Under the pieces are notes generated by a model that did not search any database, was not told where the DNA came from, and worked only from the letters and a program-made list of their open reading frames with translations. A stretch of DNA of 64,000 nt from Streptomyces prunicolor NBRC 13075 (GTDB lineage: Bacteria > Actinomycetota > Actinomycetes > Streptomycetales > Streptomycetaceae): NCBI RefSeq assembly GCF_000367365.1, contig NZ_BARF01000098.1, positions 86,903 to 150,902 on the forward strand, given 5' to 3'. Shown here in pieces: positions 33,530 to 42,590 of the stretch (the stretch's first letter is position 1; each line of letters begins with the position of its first letter). The position numbers and the translations under genes are program-made.

Positions 33530-34560
33530 GCGAGACCGAAGAGCTGCTGGTCTGCCGTCAGGTGCACCCGCTCACGCACGACGTGTCCACGTTCGTGTTC
33601 GAGTACGCCGAACCCCGGCTGTTCCGGCACGACCCGGGCCAGTTCCTGACCCTGGCCCTCGACATCGACGGCCGGCCGGTCCAGCGCTGCTACACCATCT
33701 CCTCGTCGCCCACCCGCCCCTTCCTGCTCTCGATCACCGTGAAGCGCATACCGGGCGGCCTCGTGTCGAACTGGCTGCACGACCACCTCGAACCCGGCGA
33801 CACCGTGCTGGCCCACGGACCGCTCGGCGAGTTCTCCACGGCCCGGCATCCGGCACCCAAGTACCTGTTCCTGTCCGGGGGCGTCGGAGTGACCCCGTCC
33901 ATGTCCATGACCAGGACGCTGTACGACCTCGCGGACCCCGCCGACGTGGTCTTCGTGCACAGCGCGCGCACCCCGGCGGACATCGTCTTCCGCCACGAAC
34001 TCGACCTCATCGCCGCGACCGCGCCCAACATCCGCATCGTCCACATCTGCGAGGAGGACCGCCCGTACGCCCCCTGGGGCGGACACCGCGGCCGGCTGAC
34101 GATCGAGACGCTCCGACAGATCGCGCCGGACTTCCTCGAACGGGAGGTCTTCACCTGCGGCCCCGCCCCCTACATGGCCGCCGTACGGCGGATGCTGTCG
34201 GACGCGGGCCTCGACATGGACCAGTACCACGAGGAGAGCTTCACCTTCGAGACACCGACCGGGCAGGCCGACACCTCGCCCGCTGTCGCTACGGACTCCG
34301 GTTTCAAGGTCGAGTTCACGCGCAGTGGACGCACCATCGAGTGCGACACCGACACCTCGCTCCTCGCCGCCGCGTCCCGAGCGGGCCTCAGCCTGCCGGC
34401 CTCGTGCGCGCAGGGCATGTGCGGCACCTGCAAGACGACCCTGCTCTCCGGCTCCGTGGACATGCAGCACAACGGGGGCATCCGGCCACGCGAGATCACC
34501 CAGAACAAGATCCTGCTGTGCTGTTCAAAACCGCTGGAGGACGTCGTGATCGACGCGTGA
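33526..34560 (+). CDS. Hybrid ferredoxin-NAD(P)H reductase for the Rieske oxygenase
   Basis: The 344-residue protein combines an FAD domain (RCYTISSSP at about residues 54-62), an NAD domain (FLSGGVGVTPSMSM and FTCGPAPYM) and a C-terminal plant-type 2Fe-2S ferredoxin domain (CAQGMCGTCKTTL, then LLCC). This is the class IA-type one-component reductase found with GbcA/Stc2-like oxygenases. It starts in an ATGA overlap with the oxygenase gene, giving stoichiometric expression. Confidence 0.9.
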   Translation: MSETEELLVCRQVHPLTHDVSTFVFEYAEPRLFRHDPGQFLTLALDIDGRPVQRCYTISSSPTRPFLLSITVKRIPGGLVSNWLHDHLEPGDTVLAHGPLGEFSTARHPAPKYLFLSGGVGVTPSMSMTRTLYDLADPADVVFVHSARTPADIVFRHELDLIAATAPNIRIVHICEEDRPYAPWGGHRGRLTIETLRQIAPDFLEREVFTCGPAPYMAAVRRMLSDAGLDMDQYHEESFTFETPTGQADTSPAVATDSGFKVEFTRSGRTIECDTDTSLLAAASRAGLSLPASCAQGMCGTCKTTLLSGSVDMQHNGGIRPREITQNKILLCCSKPLEDVVIDA

Positions 34561-34596
34561 GGACCGTCCCACCAGCAGATGGGCCACGACCGCCAC

Positions 34597-35112
34597 TCAG
34601 CGGGCCTGCCGACCGAACGCCTCGAACGCCGCCTCGTCGAAGAGCACGAAGGTGACCTCGTCGACCGAGGTCTCCGCGGCTCGCACGGTTTCTACGGCGA
34701 TGCGCGCGGCGTCGTCCATCGGCCAGCCGTAGATACCGGCGGACACGGCGGGGAACGCGACCGTACGGGCACCCAGCTCGTCCGCGACCCGCAGCGACTC
34801 CCGGTAGCAGGAGGCGAGTTGCTCCGAGCGGTCCTCCTCGCGGGAGTACACGGGACCGACCGTGTGGATCACCCACTGGGCGTCCAGTTCGCCCGCAGTC
34901 GTCGCGACCGCCTGGCCGGTACGCAGCCCCTTGCCGTAGTGCGAGGCACGGAGCTTGCGGCAGTCCGCCAGGATCGCCGGGCCGCCCCGGCGGTGGATCG
35001 CACCGTCGACGCCTCCGCCGCCCAGGAGGGAGGAGTTGGCCGCGTTGACGATCGCGTCGGCGGTCTGCCGGGTTATGTCCCCCCGGACGAGGGTGATGGT
35101 GACGGTGGTCAT
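34597..35112 (-). CDS. Macrodomain O-acetyl-ADP-ribose deacetylase
   Basis: The 171-residue protein is a MacroD-type macrodomain: DITRQTADAIVNAANSSLLG at about residues 11-30, GGGGVDGAIHRRGG (phosphate loop) and the second loop AVSAGIYGWP. Such enzymes hydrolyse O-acetyl-ADP-ribose or mono-ADP-ribosyl ester links. Its start codon overlaps the stop of the preceding desaturase-like gene (ATGA). The coupling to a phytoene-desaturase-like enzyme has no obvious functional logic. Confidence 0.92.
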   Translation of the reverse strand: MTTVTITLVRGDITRQTADAIVNAANSSLLGGGGVDGAIHRRGGPAILADCRKLRASHYGKGLRTGQAVATTAGELDAQWVIHTVGPVYSREEDRSEQLASCYRESLRVADELGARTVAFPAVSAGIYGWPMDDAARIAVETVRAAETSVDEVTFVLFDEAAFEAFGRQAR

Positions 35113-36518
35113 GACTGCCTCAGTCGTCGCCAGACGGCCTTCGCCGCGTTGTGTCCCGACATGCCGTGCACACCGGGGCCCGGCGGGGTGGCCGAGGAGC
35201 AGATGAAGACGGCCGGGTGCGGGGTGCCGTACGGGGAGAGGGAAAGCTTGGGCCGCAGCAGGATCTGGAGTCCGGAGACCGCGCCCGTGCCGATGTCGCC
35301 GCCCACGTAGTTGGCGTTGCGGACGGCGAGTTCCGGCGGGCCCGCGGTCGCCCGGGCCAGGACGCGGTCGCGGAATCCCGGGGCGAAGCGCTCCAGTTGG
35401 CGTTCCAGGGCGTCGGTGAGGTCGCCGGTCCAGCCGCTGGGGACATGGCCGTAGGCCCAGAAGACCTGCTTGCCGGCCGGCGCCCGGGTGGGGTCGACGA
35501 TGCTGGGCTGCACGGTGATCATGAACGGCCGCTCGGGGGCGCGGTTCTCGCGGGACGCGGCGCGCAGGGCGGTGCCGATCTCCGCGCTGTCGGCGCCGAT
35601 CTGTACGGTGCCGGCGGTGCGGGCCTCCTTGGCGGTCCAGGGCACCGGCCCGTCCAGGGCGTAGTCGACCTTGAACACGCCTGCGCCGTAACGGTAGTTC
35701 GCGTAGTAGTCGCCGAACCCCGCGATCTTCGCCAGGGCCGTGGGCGAGGTGTCGAAGACGTAGGCGCGGGCCGGCGGCAGGTCGTCGAGACGCTTGACCT
35801 CGTAGTCGGTGTGGATCTCGCCGCCGAGGTCCTTCAGGTAGGCGGCGAGCGCGTCCGAGATGGACTGGGAGCCGCCGCGGGCCACCGGCCAGCCACGCGC
35901 GTGCGCCGCGAGGGCGAAGACCAGGCCGATCGCGCCGGTGGCGAAGCCGCTGAGCGGTGCCATGACATGGCCGACCAGTCCGGCGAACAGGGTCTTGGCG
36001 CGCTCGTCCCGGAAGCGGCTGGTCAGCCAGGTCGACGGGGGCAGCCCGGTCAGGCCGAAGCGGGCGAGGGTGACCGGGTCGCGCGGCAGCGCGGTGCGCG
36101 GCAGGGACATGAAGTCGCGGACCAGGGTGTCCCACTTGGGGAGGAAGGGCTCGACCAGCCTGCGGTACGTCCCCGCGTCACGCGGCCCGAACGAGGCGGC
36201 CGTCTCGGCGACCGACCGCGACAGCACGGCCGCGCTGCCGTCGGTGAAGGGATGCGCCATGGGCAGCTCGGCGTGCAGCCACTCCAGGCCGTAGCGCTCC
36301 AGCGGCAGGGCGCGGAACGCCGGGGAGTTGATACCGAGCGGGTGCGCCGCCGCGCAGGGGTCGTGCCGGAAGCCGGGGAGGGTGAGCTCCTCGGTGCGGG
36401 CGCCCCCGCCCACGGTGTCCCGTGCCTCGAACACGGCCACGGAGAAGCCGCGCCGGGCCAGCTCGACGGCGGCCGTCAGTCCGTTCGGCCCCGCACCCAC
36501 CACGACCGCGTCCAGCAT
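35109..36518 (-). CDS. Phytoene-desaturase-like FAD oxidoreductase
   Basis: The ATG at 36518, with AAGGTG upstream, gives 469 residues (a GTG at 36527 is an alternative). The N-terminal dinucleotide motif is VVVGAGPNGLTAAVELARRG, followed by VFEARDTVGGGARTEE. The C-terminal end has PGPGVHGMSGHNAAKAV, typical of the CrtI/retinol saturase-like (PF01593) group. No other carotenoid genes are nearby, so it is probably a general NAD(P)/FAD oxidoreductase, not a carotenoid desaturase. Confidence 0.82.
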   Translation of the reverse strand: MLDAVVVGAGPNGLTAAVELARRGFSVAVFEARDTVGGGARTEELTLPGFRHDPCAAAHPLGINSPAFRALPLERYGLEWLHAELPMAHPFTDGSAAVLSRSVAETAASFGPRDAGTYRRLVEPFLPKWDTLVRDFMSLPRTALPRDPVTLARFGLTGLPPSTWLTSRFRDERAKTLFAGLVGHVMAPLSGFATGAIGLVFALAAHARGWPVARGGSQSISDALAAYLKDLGGEIHTDYEVKRLDDLPPARAYVFDTSPTALAKIAGFGDYYANYRYGAGVFKVDYALDGPVPWTAKEARTAGTVQIGADSAEIGTALRAASRENRAPERPFMITVQPSIVDPTRAPAGKQVFWAYGHVPSGWTGDLTDALERQLERFAPGFRDRVLARATAGPPELAVRNANYVGGDIGTGAVSGLQILLRPKLSLSPYGTPHPAVFICSSATPPGPGVHGMSGHNAAKAVWRRLRQS

Positions 36519-36628
36519 CGACGGCACCTTGGGACCCCTTCGTCAGCCGATGGCAACCAGGACGTCAGGATATGCCGCGGGACCGACAACCCCGGGGCCA
36601 GCCCGTCCAGTGTGCGGAACCCGTGACC

Positions 36629-37471
36629 CTACGACGCCCTCAGCAGCTCCATCACGCGCCGTGCGGTCGCCGTGTCCCGGGCCGCCGTGAAGGGCAGCGT
36701 GTTGCCGCCCGTGATGCGGAATGGCTCTCCCGTGAGCGTGAGGTGCGCGCCGCCCGCCTCCTCGACGAGGAGCAGGCCCGCCGCGTGGTCCCAGGCGGCC
36801 TCCCAGGAGAACGCCGTGGCGTCCAACTCGCCCCGGGCGACGGCGAGATACTCCAGGCCGGCCGAGCCGCACGGACGCGTGCGCACACCGTCCGCCCACA
36901 GGCCGAGCAGGGCACGCTTCTGGGCGTCCGTCGTGTAGTCCGGGTGGGAGGTGGCCACTTCCAGGTCCCGGGCGGGGTCCGGGACACCGGAGCGCAGGCG
37001 TGCGCCGTCGAGGAAGGCGCCGCCGCCCTTGACGGCCGTGGCCATCTGGTCGCGGGCCGCCGCGTAGGTCCAGGAGGCGAGCAGCTCCCCGTGCCGGACC
37101 AGGGCGACCAGGGTGCAGAAACCGGTCTCGCCGCGCACGAACTGGCGTGTCCCGTCGACCGGGTCGACGATCCAGACCGGGGCGTCGCCCTGTATCGCCT
37201 CGTACGTCTCCGGGTCGGCGTGCACCGCTTCCTCGCCGACGACCACGGAGCCGTGCAGGAGGGCGCCGAGCACCTTCGTCAGATACCGCTCGGCGTCGCG
37301 GTCGGCGTCCGTGACCAGGTCGTGCGGGCCGCTCTTCTGGTCGACCTCGTGCGCGGCGAGCTGCCGGAAGCGGGGCATGATCTCCGTGGCCGCCGCCCTG
37401 CGGATGGCTTCTTCGACGTCGGCCGTGTGCTGTGCGAGAAACTCGTCGATGGTTTCGGTGTCTTCGATCAT
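36629..37471 (-). CDS. Inositol monophosphatase family protein
   Basis: The ATG at 37471 behind GGAGG gives 280 residues. The metal site is complete: GEEAV at about residues 77-81, WIVDPVDGTRQF at about 98-109 and WEAAWDHAAGLLLVEEAGG at about 218-236. The family dephosphorylates inositol phosphate, histidinol phosphate or PAP. GTRQF, in place of GTxNF, is frequent in histidinol-phosphatase and CysQ-like members, so the substrate remains open. Confidence 0.85.
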   Translation of the reverse strand: MIEDTETIDEFLAQHTADVEEAIRRAAATEIMPRFRQLAAHEVDQKSGPHDLVTDADRDAERYLTKVLGALLHGSVVVGEEAVHADPETYEAIQGDAPVWIVDPVDGTRQFVRGETGFCTLVALVRHGELLASWTYAAARDQMATAVKGGGAFLDGARLRSGVPDPARDLEVATSHPDYTTDAQKRALLGLWADGVRTRPCGSAGLEYLAVARGELDATAFSWEAAWDHAAGLLLVEEAGGAHLTLTGEPFRITGGNTLPFTAARDTATARRVMELLRAS

Positions 37472-37556
37472 GCCTCCATGAGAGCACGCGTCACTGACAA
37501 TCCCCACCCGCCCGGTGCACTCCGGGTGGAATCACCATGAACACCCGGGTTCGGGA

Positions 37557-39356
37557 TCACCGTCCCACGGCGTATCCCTGCATGCCCCGGGGATTCGCCG
37601 CCGCCGACAGGATCCCGGCCGCCGGATCCCGGGCGACCGCGCACAGCCGCCCCTCCGACCAGGCGTCGGTGACGGTCACGTCATGGCCGCGTCGGCGCAG
37701 CTCCTCCACCACGGCCGCGTCCGTGCGGGCCTCGACGGTGACGCTCCCGGGCCGCATGCCGCGCGGATAGAAGGAACTCGGGAAGCTGTCGTTGTGCCAG
37801 TTCGGGGCGTCGATCGCGCCCTGGAGGTCGAGGCCGCCGCGTGCCTTCGCGCGCGTGGCGACCGCCAGGAAGAAGTGCAGCTGCCACTGGTCCTGCTGGT
37901 CCCCGCCGGGCGTGCCGAACGCCAGGACCGGCACTCCGTCGCGCAGGGCGATCGACGGGGTGAGTGTGGTGCGCGGACGGCGGCCCGGGGCAAGGGAGTT
38001 GGGCAGTTCGGGCTCCAGCCAGGCCATCTGGAGCCGGGTGCCGAGCGGAAAGCCCAGCTCGGGCACCACCGGGTTGGACTGCAGCCAACCGCCGCTGGGC
38101 GTGGCCGCGATCATGTTGCCCCAGCGGTCGACGACGTCGAGATGGCAGGTGTCGCCCCGCGTACCGCCGTCGGCGCTCACCCGCGCGACGGTCGGCTCCC
38201 CCGCCCCCATCGGATCGAACCCGGACTCCTTGGGCGCCACCACGCGCGCGTGCCCGCACAACCGCGGGGCACGCCCTCCAGGGCTGCCGGGCCGCAGCTC
38301 GTACGACGCCTTCTCCCCGATCAGCTCCCGCCGCGCCGCGTTGTAGTCCGCCGACAGCAACTCCCCCAGCGGTACGGCGTCCTCGCCCGCGTCCCCGTAC
38401 CAGGCCTCCCGGTCGGCCATCGCGAGCTTGCAGCCCTCGATCAGCAGATGGACGTAGTCGGCGGACCCGTAGGCGGGCAACTCGGCCGGGAGCAGCGCCA
38501 GTTGCTGGAGGAAGGCGGGGCCCTGACTCCAGGGGCCGGCCTTGCAGAGCGTCCAGCCGTTCCAGTCGTACGTCGCCGGGGCCTCGTAGGACGCGGACCA
38601 GGAGGCCAGATCGGCAGCCGTGAGCGTGCCGGTGTGGCGCTCGCCGCTGGTGTCCATGGTGGGCCGCTGCGCCTGCCGTACGAGGGCTTCGGCGATGAAC
38701 CCGGACCGCCACACCTCCCGCGCCGCCTCGATCTGGGCCTCCCGGTCCCCCGCCCCGGCGACCTCGGTGAGCAGCCGCTTCCAGGTGGCGGCGAGGGCGG
38801 GGTTGCGGAACAGCTCGCCGGGCCGGGGCGCCTTCCCGCCGGGCAGGTACACGTCCGCCGACGAGGTCCACTCCGTCTCGAACAGCTCCCGTACGGCCTC
38901 GACGGTCGCCCCGACGTTGTCCACGCACGCGTGCCCGTCCTCGGCGTACCCGATGGCGTACTTCAGGACGTCGGCCAGCGACTTCGTGCCGTGGTCGCGG
39001 AGGAGAAGCATCCAGGCGTCGAAGGCACCGGGGACGGCCGCCGCGAGGGGTCCCGTACCGGGTACGAGATCCAGACCGAGTGCCCTGTAGTGGTCGATCG
39101 TCGCGCCCGCGGGTGCGACGCCCTGTCCGCACAGCACCCGCACCTCCCCGCCCGCCGGGGCCAGCAGGATGGGCACCTCACCGGCGGGTCCGTTGAGGTG
39201 CGGCTCCACGACGTGCAGCACGAACGCCCCGGCGACGGCGGCGTCGTACGCGTTGCCGCCGTCCTCCAGGACGGCCATCGCCGACTGCGAGGCCAGCCAG
39301 TGGGTGGAGGACACCATGCCGAAGGTGCCCTGGAGCGTGGGTCGGGTGGTGAACAT
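37557..39356 (-). CDS. Gamma-glutamyltransferase family protein
   Basis: The ATG at 39356 behind GAGGTG gives 599 residues. The Ntn-hydrolase body has GGNAYDAAVAGAFVLHVVEP at about residues 34-53, and the auto-cleavage/nucleophile region is GDTCHLDVVDRWGNMIA with Thr as nucleophile (canonical TTHFSVVD). The Arg of LCGQGVAP is not the usual substrate Arg, so it belongs to a divergent GGT subgroup and may not use glutathione. No signal peptide is visible. It is the last chromosomal-type gene before the integrative element. Confidence 0.8.
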   Translation of the reverse strand: MFTTRPTLQGTFGMVSSTHWLASQSAMAVLEDGGNAYDAAVAGAFVLHVVEPHLNGPAGEVPILLAPAGGEVRVLCGQGVAPAGATIDHYRALGLDLVPGTGPLAAAVPGAFDAWMLLLRDHGTKSLADVLKYAIGYAEDGHACVDNVGATVEAVRELFETEWTSSADVYLPGGKAPRPGELFRNPALAATWKRLLTEVAGAGDREAQIEAAREVWRSGFIAEALVRQAQRPTMDTSGERHTGTLTAADLASWSASYEAPATYDWNGWTLCKAGPWSQGPAFLQQLALLPAELPAYGSADYVHLLIEGCKLAMADREAWYGDAGEDAVPLGELLSADYNAARRELIGEKASYELRPGSPGGRAPRLCGHARVVAPKESGFDPMGAGEPTVARVSADGGTRGDTCHLDVVDRWGNMIAATPSGGWLQSNPVVPELGFPLGTRLQMAWLEPELPNSLAPGRRPRTTLTPSIALRDGVPVLAFGTPGGDQQDQWQLHFFLAVATRAKARGGLDLQGAIDAPNWHNDSFPSSFYPRGMRPGSVTVEARTDAAVVEELRRRGHDVTVTDAWSEGRLCAVARDPAAGILSAAANPRGMQGYAVGR

Positions 39357-39405
39357 ACGGGCTCTCACCTCGATGTTTCCGCGCATCGGCCGGATCGGTC
39401 AGCGC

Positions 39406-40680
39406 TCAGGATCGGTCCTGGGGAGAATCTGGGGAGTTCGGGCCAGAGTCCGCCCCGGTCCGCTCCCCGAGCAGGCTATCGATCGCCCTGCGCCCCTTCT
39501 TCCCCGCCTCCGGCATGAAGTGGGCGTAGTGGTCGAGGGTGATGGTCGGCGACGAATGCCCCAGCCATTTGGCGAGGGTTACGACCGACTCTCCTGCCTC
39601 CAGCACGAAGGACGCGTACGTGTGCCTCAGCACATGGAACCCGTCCTTCGGGGCCGCTTGCCATTGCCACGGTTTCGCCCCCTTCGCTCGTGGGGGGATG
39701 ATGCCCGCCTTGGCCAGCGCAGGCTTCCAGATCTCCGTGTTCCACGTGTTGGCCGCGATCGCGTTCCCGTACTTCGTCGTCAGCACGAGGCCGAACTTCT
39801 TTCGCTCCCGGTCAGGTTCAGGACCGCCCCACGGAAGCTCAACCTTGTTCCCCGGGTAGGCCCTGGTGTGCCTCACCAGCTCGTCAGCCACGGAACGCGG
39901 CATGTCTACGACGCGTGTTTTCCCGCCCTTTGGAAGCGTGAAGTACTTGCGGCCATTCAGTATTTGCACCTGCCGTCGGACGTGAAGCACCCCGCGCCGG
40001 TGGTCAACGTCCTCCAGGCTGAGACCGAAAACCTCACCTTGACGCAGACCGCATCCCACCCCCAGAACCACCGCTATACGGTGCCTCTGGCTGATCCCAT
40101 CACGTACCTTTCGAGCTACTGTCTCGGGCCACGCCTCACGACGCTCGTCAGGCAGCTTCGGCCACCGCACCGACTTGGACCTCATCGGGTTCCGTGCGAG
40201 ACGCTTGTCATCGACCGCTGTCTCCAGGACGCTCGACAACGTTGAGAGGATGCTGCGGGCGTATTGGGGCGAGCACGACGATTCGAGTCTGACAATGTAG
40301 GCACGAAGCTCGGCCGCAGACACCTGGTTCAGCGAAGTACCGCCCAGGTGCGGAATCACGTGCAGCCGTATCCGCTCATCGATACCTTTGCGGGTTTTGG
40401 CTTCGCCACGCACACCCGGCATCCAGTACTGCTCGACGTACTCAGCGAGCGTCATGGAGCCGTCGCGTGGATCGACAAACTCCCCACGCTCCTGGTCGGT
40501 ACTTGACCGCCGGAGCCACGCCTTCGCATCCTCAAGCGTATCGAAGGATCTATCCCGGATTCCGGGTATCCCGGATACCCGGTATCTCTTACCCTTTCCG
40601 TAGCGATCGGTACGCTCTCGTTTCCCAGTGATGGGATCCTTCTTCTTCTTGATCCATCTATCTTCGATATACCCTGCCAA
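39406..40680 (-). CDS. int: Tyrosine-type site-specific integrase
   Basis: The 424-residue recombinase has an N-terminal AP2-like arm-binding region (SGIPGIRDRSFDTLEDAKAW), a SAM-like core-binding domain (about 78-165) and a catalytic domain with Arg in GCGLRQGEVFGL, HxxR in FHVLRHTYASF, His in WLGHSSPTIT and the nucleophile Tyr in LDHYAHFM. The start is a TTG at 40680 behind AAGGGAG. It is the active integrase of the element; its 3' end lies only 50 bp from the GGT gene. Confidence 0.92.
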   Translation of the reverse strand: MAGYIEDRWIKKKKDPITGKRERTDRYGKGKRYRVSGIPGIRDRSFDTLEDAKAWLRRSSTDQERGEFVDPRDGSMTLAEYVEQYWMPGVRGEAKTRKGIDERIRLHVIPHLGGTSLNQVSAAELRAYIVRLESSCSPQYARSILSTLSSVLETAVDDKRLARNPMRSKSVRWPKLPDERREAWPETVARKVRDGISQRHRIAVVLGVGCGLRQGEVFGLSLEDVDHRRGVLHVRRQVQILNGRKYFTLPKGGKTRVVDMPRSVADELVRHTRAYPGNKVELPWGGPEPDRERKKFGLVLTTKYGNAIAANTWNTEIWKPALAKAGIIPPRAKGAKPWQWQAAPKDGFHVLRHTYASFVLEAGESVVTLAKWLGHSSPTITLDHYAHFMPEAGKKGRRAIDSLLGERTGADSGPNSPDSPQDRS

Positions 40681-40727
40681 ACGTTCATCTCCCTTGATTC
40701 ATGGCCGACATACAGAGGGTCATAGGC

Positions 40728-40748
40728 ATTGCCACGCAACTGCCACGA
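40728..40748. promoter_or_regulatory. Possible integrase arm-type repeats
   Basis: Upstream of int, ATTGCCACGC (40728-40737) and ACTGCCACGA (40739-40748) are tandem near-repeats, with GTGGC following in inverted orientation at 40755-40759. Such repeats between xis and int can be arm-type binding sites. The remaining 40681-40949 holds no gene that I can support. Confidence 0.25.
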
Positions 40749-40949
40749 GAGTCAGTGGCCTTGCCTTGGCGACGCCTGGCTTGCGGCTCCCAAGGCACCG
40801 GATTGCGGGTCGTTGTGGAGCAGACGTGGCCTCACCGTCGTTACAGATTCGGGTGTTGAGGGCTTCCCGCCGCTACATGCCGCGACCGCGGGGGTGCTTC
40901 CGGAGGCTTGGCGACCCCTGCTGCCGTTACGCCGGCGAGGTGCCGTGCT

Positions 40950-41261
40950 TCAAGCGCTTGCCGTGTAGCCGGATCGATGCTGGGGTGCGGCAGTCAGAGG
41001 ACTCAGGACGGGGTTGCAGCGCGTGTCGGCCTGTTCCTGTTCCCGGATCCAGGCTTCGAGCGCTTCCAGCCGGTACATGACGCGTCCGCGTTGGCCCATG
41101 CGGAAACTCGGGGGTCCTTGGCGTCGGTGCCGCCACACGTACAGGGTCTGGGGTGAGAGGCCGAGGTACTCGGCTGCATCCCTGACGTTCAGGAAGGCTT
41201 TGCCGACGGCGCCAGGCGCGCCAGGTGCCGTGGAGGGAGCGGGTAGCGGGCGTGCAGGCAT
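40950..41261 (-). CDS. xis: Excisionase / MerR-type HTH DNA-binding protein
   Basis: The 103-residue protein carries an HTH_17 (MerR-like) motif: FLNVRDAAEYLGLSPQTLYV at about residues 23-42, then RRQGPPSFRMGQRGRVMY, the usual excisionase wing. It lies upstream of int on the same strand, as in pSAM2-like elements. It should bend attachment-site DNA and favour excision. The Ala/Pro-rich N-terminus may be longer than the true protein. Confidence 0.8.
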   Translation of the reverse strand: MPARPLPAPSTAPGAPGAVGKAFLNVRDAAEYLGLSPQTLYVWRHRRQGPPSFRMGQRGRVMYRLEALEAWIREQEQADTRCNPVLSPLTAAPQHRSGYTASA

Positions 41262-41379
41262 GGAAAGTCCTGTGTGAGAGAAGTGGGGGCCGCGGACGGG
41301 TGAAGTGCGAGACTCCTCCGCCCGCGGCCTGTGCTGGAAGCGCGGTGAGATCCGCGGTCACGCCGAGATCGACGCACCG

Positions 41380-42117
41380 CTAGGGATTCAAGGCTTCACG
41401 CTTCGCCTCGCAGTGCAGATCGGTCATGGCGAAGGAGGCTTCAATGAGGTCGTTGGAGACCTCACCCGACGCCTGGAAGCAGTGCGGGAAGCGCCGGGCG
41501 AGTGAGGGGGCGCTGACGCCAATGTGTTCGGCGACCTTGAAGACCCCCAAGGCGGTGCGGTGCCCGCTCAGCCAGGTTGCGATGCGGGCGTCTCGGAGGT
41601 CGGAGACGCGCTTTCCGAGTGGTGAGTCGATCTCGTGCGCCTCAAGAACCGCCTTGCGCGCCTCGTCCCACGCCCTGCGGTAGTCCGCGCCGGACAAGGG
41701 CCTGCCGACATCGCGGGTGAACAGCCTGTCATCGGGGCGAAGGCCGCGCCGGGCTACTTCCGCCCTCAAGACCTCTACGAGTGCCCGGCACGCCGGAACC
41801 ACCCGCGATTCACCCGCTCCATCCGCTTCCTCATGGCCATAGGCGAGCCGGCGGGAGTGAATCACCAAAGCGCCCGGGCCTTCGTCGGGCAGACGCGCAT
41901 CACGAACACGCAGCGCAAGTGCCTCCTGCGGCCTCAGCGCAGCAAAGGCGATGGTTGACAGGAAGGCGCACAACGGGCGTCCGTTCAGCGGACGTTGCCC
42001 GATCCAGTCCAGTAGATCGTCACGCTGCCGATCCGACAGCAGAGACTTCTCGTCAACAACGGCAGCACCCACAGGGGCAACTCCTCGCACTCGGGGGATG
42101 TACTTGCTGCAGAGCAA
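41380..42117 (-). CDS. Tyrosine-recombinase-like protein lacking an evident catalytic Tyr
   Basis: The 245-residue ORF resembles the catalytic half of a tyrosine recombinase. AFAALRPQEALALRVRDARL holds the first Arg, and VSDLRDARIATWLSGHRTAL corresponds to the LRHxxxxxWL box, with Asp where the His is expected. After VFKVAEHIGVSAPSLARRFP there is no Tyr in the place of the nucleophile (HCFQASGE). The N-terminal core-binding domain is absent, and the start (TTG at 42117 or a downstream GTG) is uncertain. It may be a decayed integrase or a recombinase-derived DNA-binding protein. Confidence 0.55.
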   Translation of the reverse strand: MLCSKYIPRVRGVAPVGAAVVDEKSLLSDRQRDDLLDWIGQRPLNGRPLCAFLSTIAFAALRPQEALALRVRDARLPDEGPGALVIHSRRLAYGHEEADGAGESRVVPACRALVEVLRAEVARRGLRPDDRLFTRDVGRPLSGADYRRAWDEARKAVLEAHEIDSPLGKRVSDLRDARIATWLSGHRTALGVFKVAEHIGVSAPSLARRFPHCFQASGEVSNDLIEASFAMTDLHCEAKREALNP

Positions 42118-42590
42118 GGCGTTCTCGGCATCAGGCCGACGAACACCTGCAATACTCCGGACAATCGCCGGTTTGGGTAACCGGCGATCGCGTGTTATAA
42201 GCCGGAGGCGAAGTCCGGCCTACCCTTCAGGAATCAGTCGCGAAGCCACCACCAGACGCGTCGAGAGGCGTAGTTGGCCCGGCATGCCGCAAGCCTGCAA
42301 GGACGGCCGCGCGGGAGGTATCGGATCGCCGTCTCCCATGACACAACAACCCCCGACATGATCAAGGTTGACATGACACTGGCAGATACTTCCAGTCCGT
42401 TCCACCTCGGATTGGTCTGCCGTCGGCGAACTGCCTCCAGAAGGGCGGGAACGCATCGGTTTCCCGACAGAACAAAGCGAGGTGCTTCCTGAGGAGAGTT
42501 CAGTTAGACTAGGAGCGTCTTTTGACCCGCCCGCAAAGGACGCTGATACACCCTCACACGGCGCGGCATACCACCACCGGGCAACGTAAA
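42118..42590. other. Gene-free spacer left of the tRNA fragment
   Basis: No supported gene. A hairpin with ATCGCCGG and CCGGCGAT arms lies near 42162-42187. The base composition is lower in GC than the flanking chromosome, fitting element DNA. An open frame on the minus strand across 42220-42990 is an artefact; it includes the antisense of the tRNA fragment. Confidence 0.4.

Noticed and set aside
35109..36518. Carotenoid phytoene desaturase crtI
   Set aside because: No crtE, crtB or cyclase genes nearby, and the sequence fits the broad PF01593-like group better.
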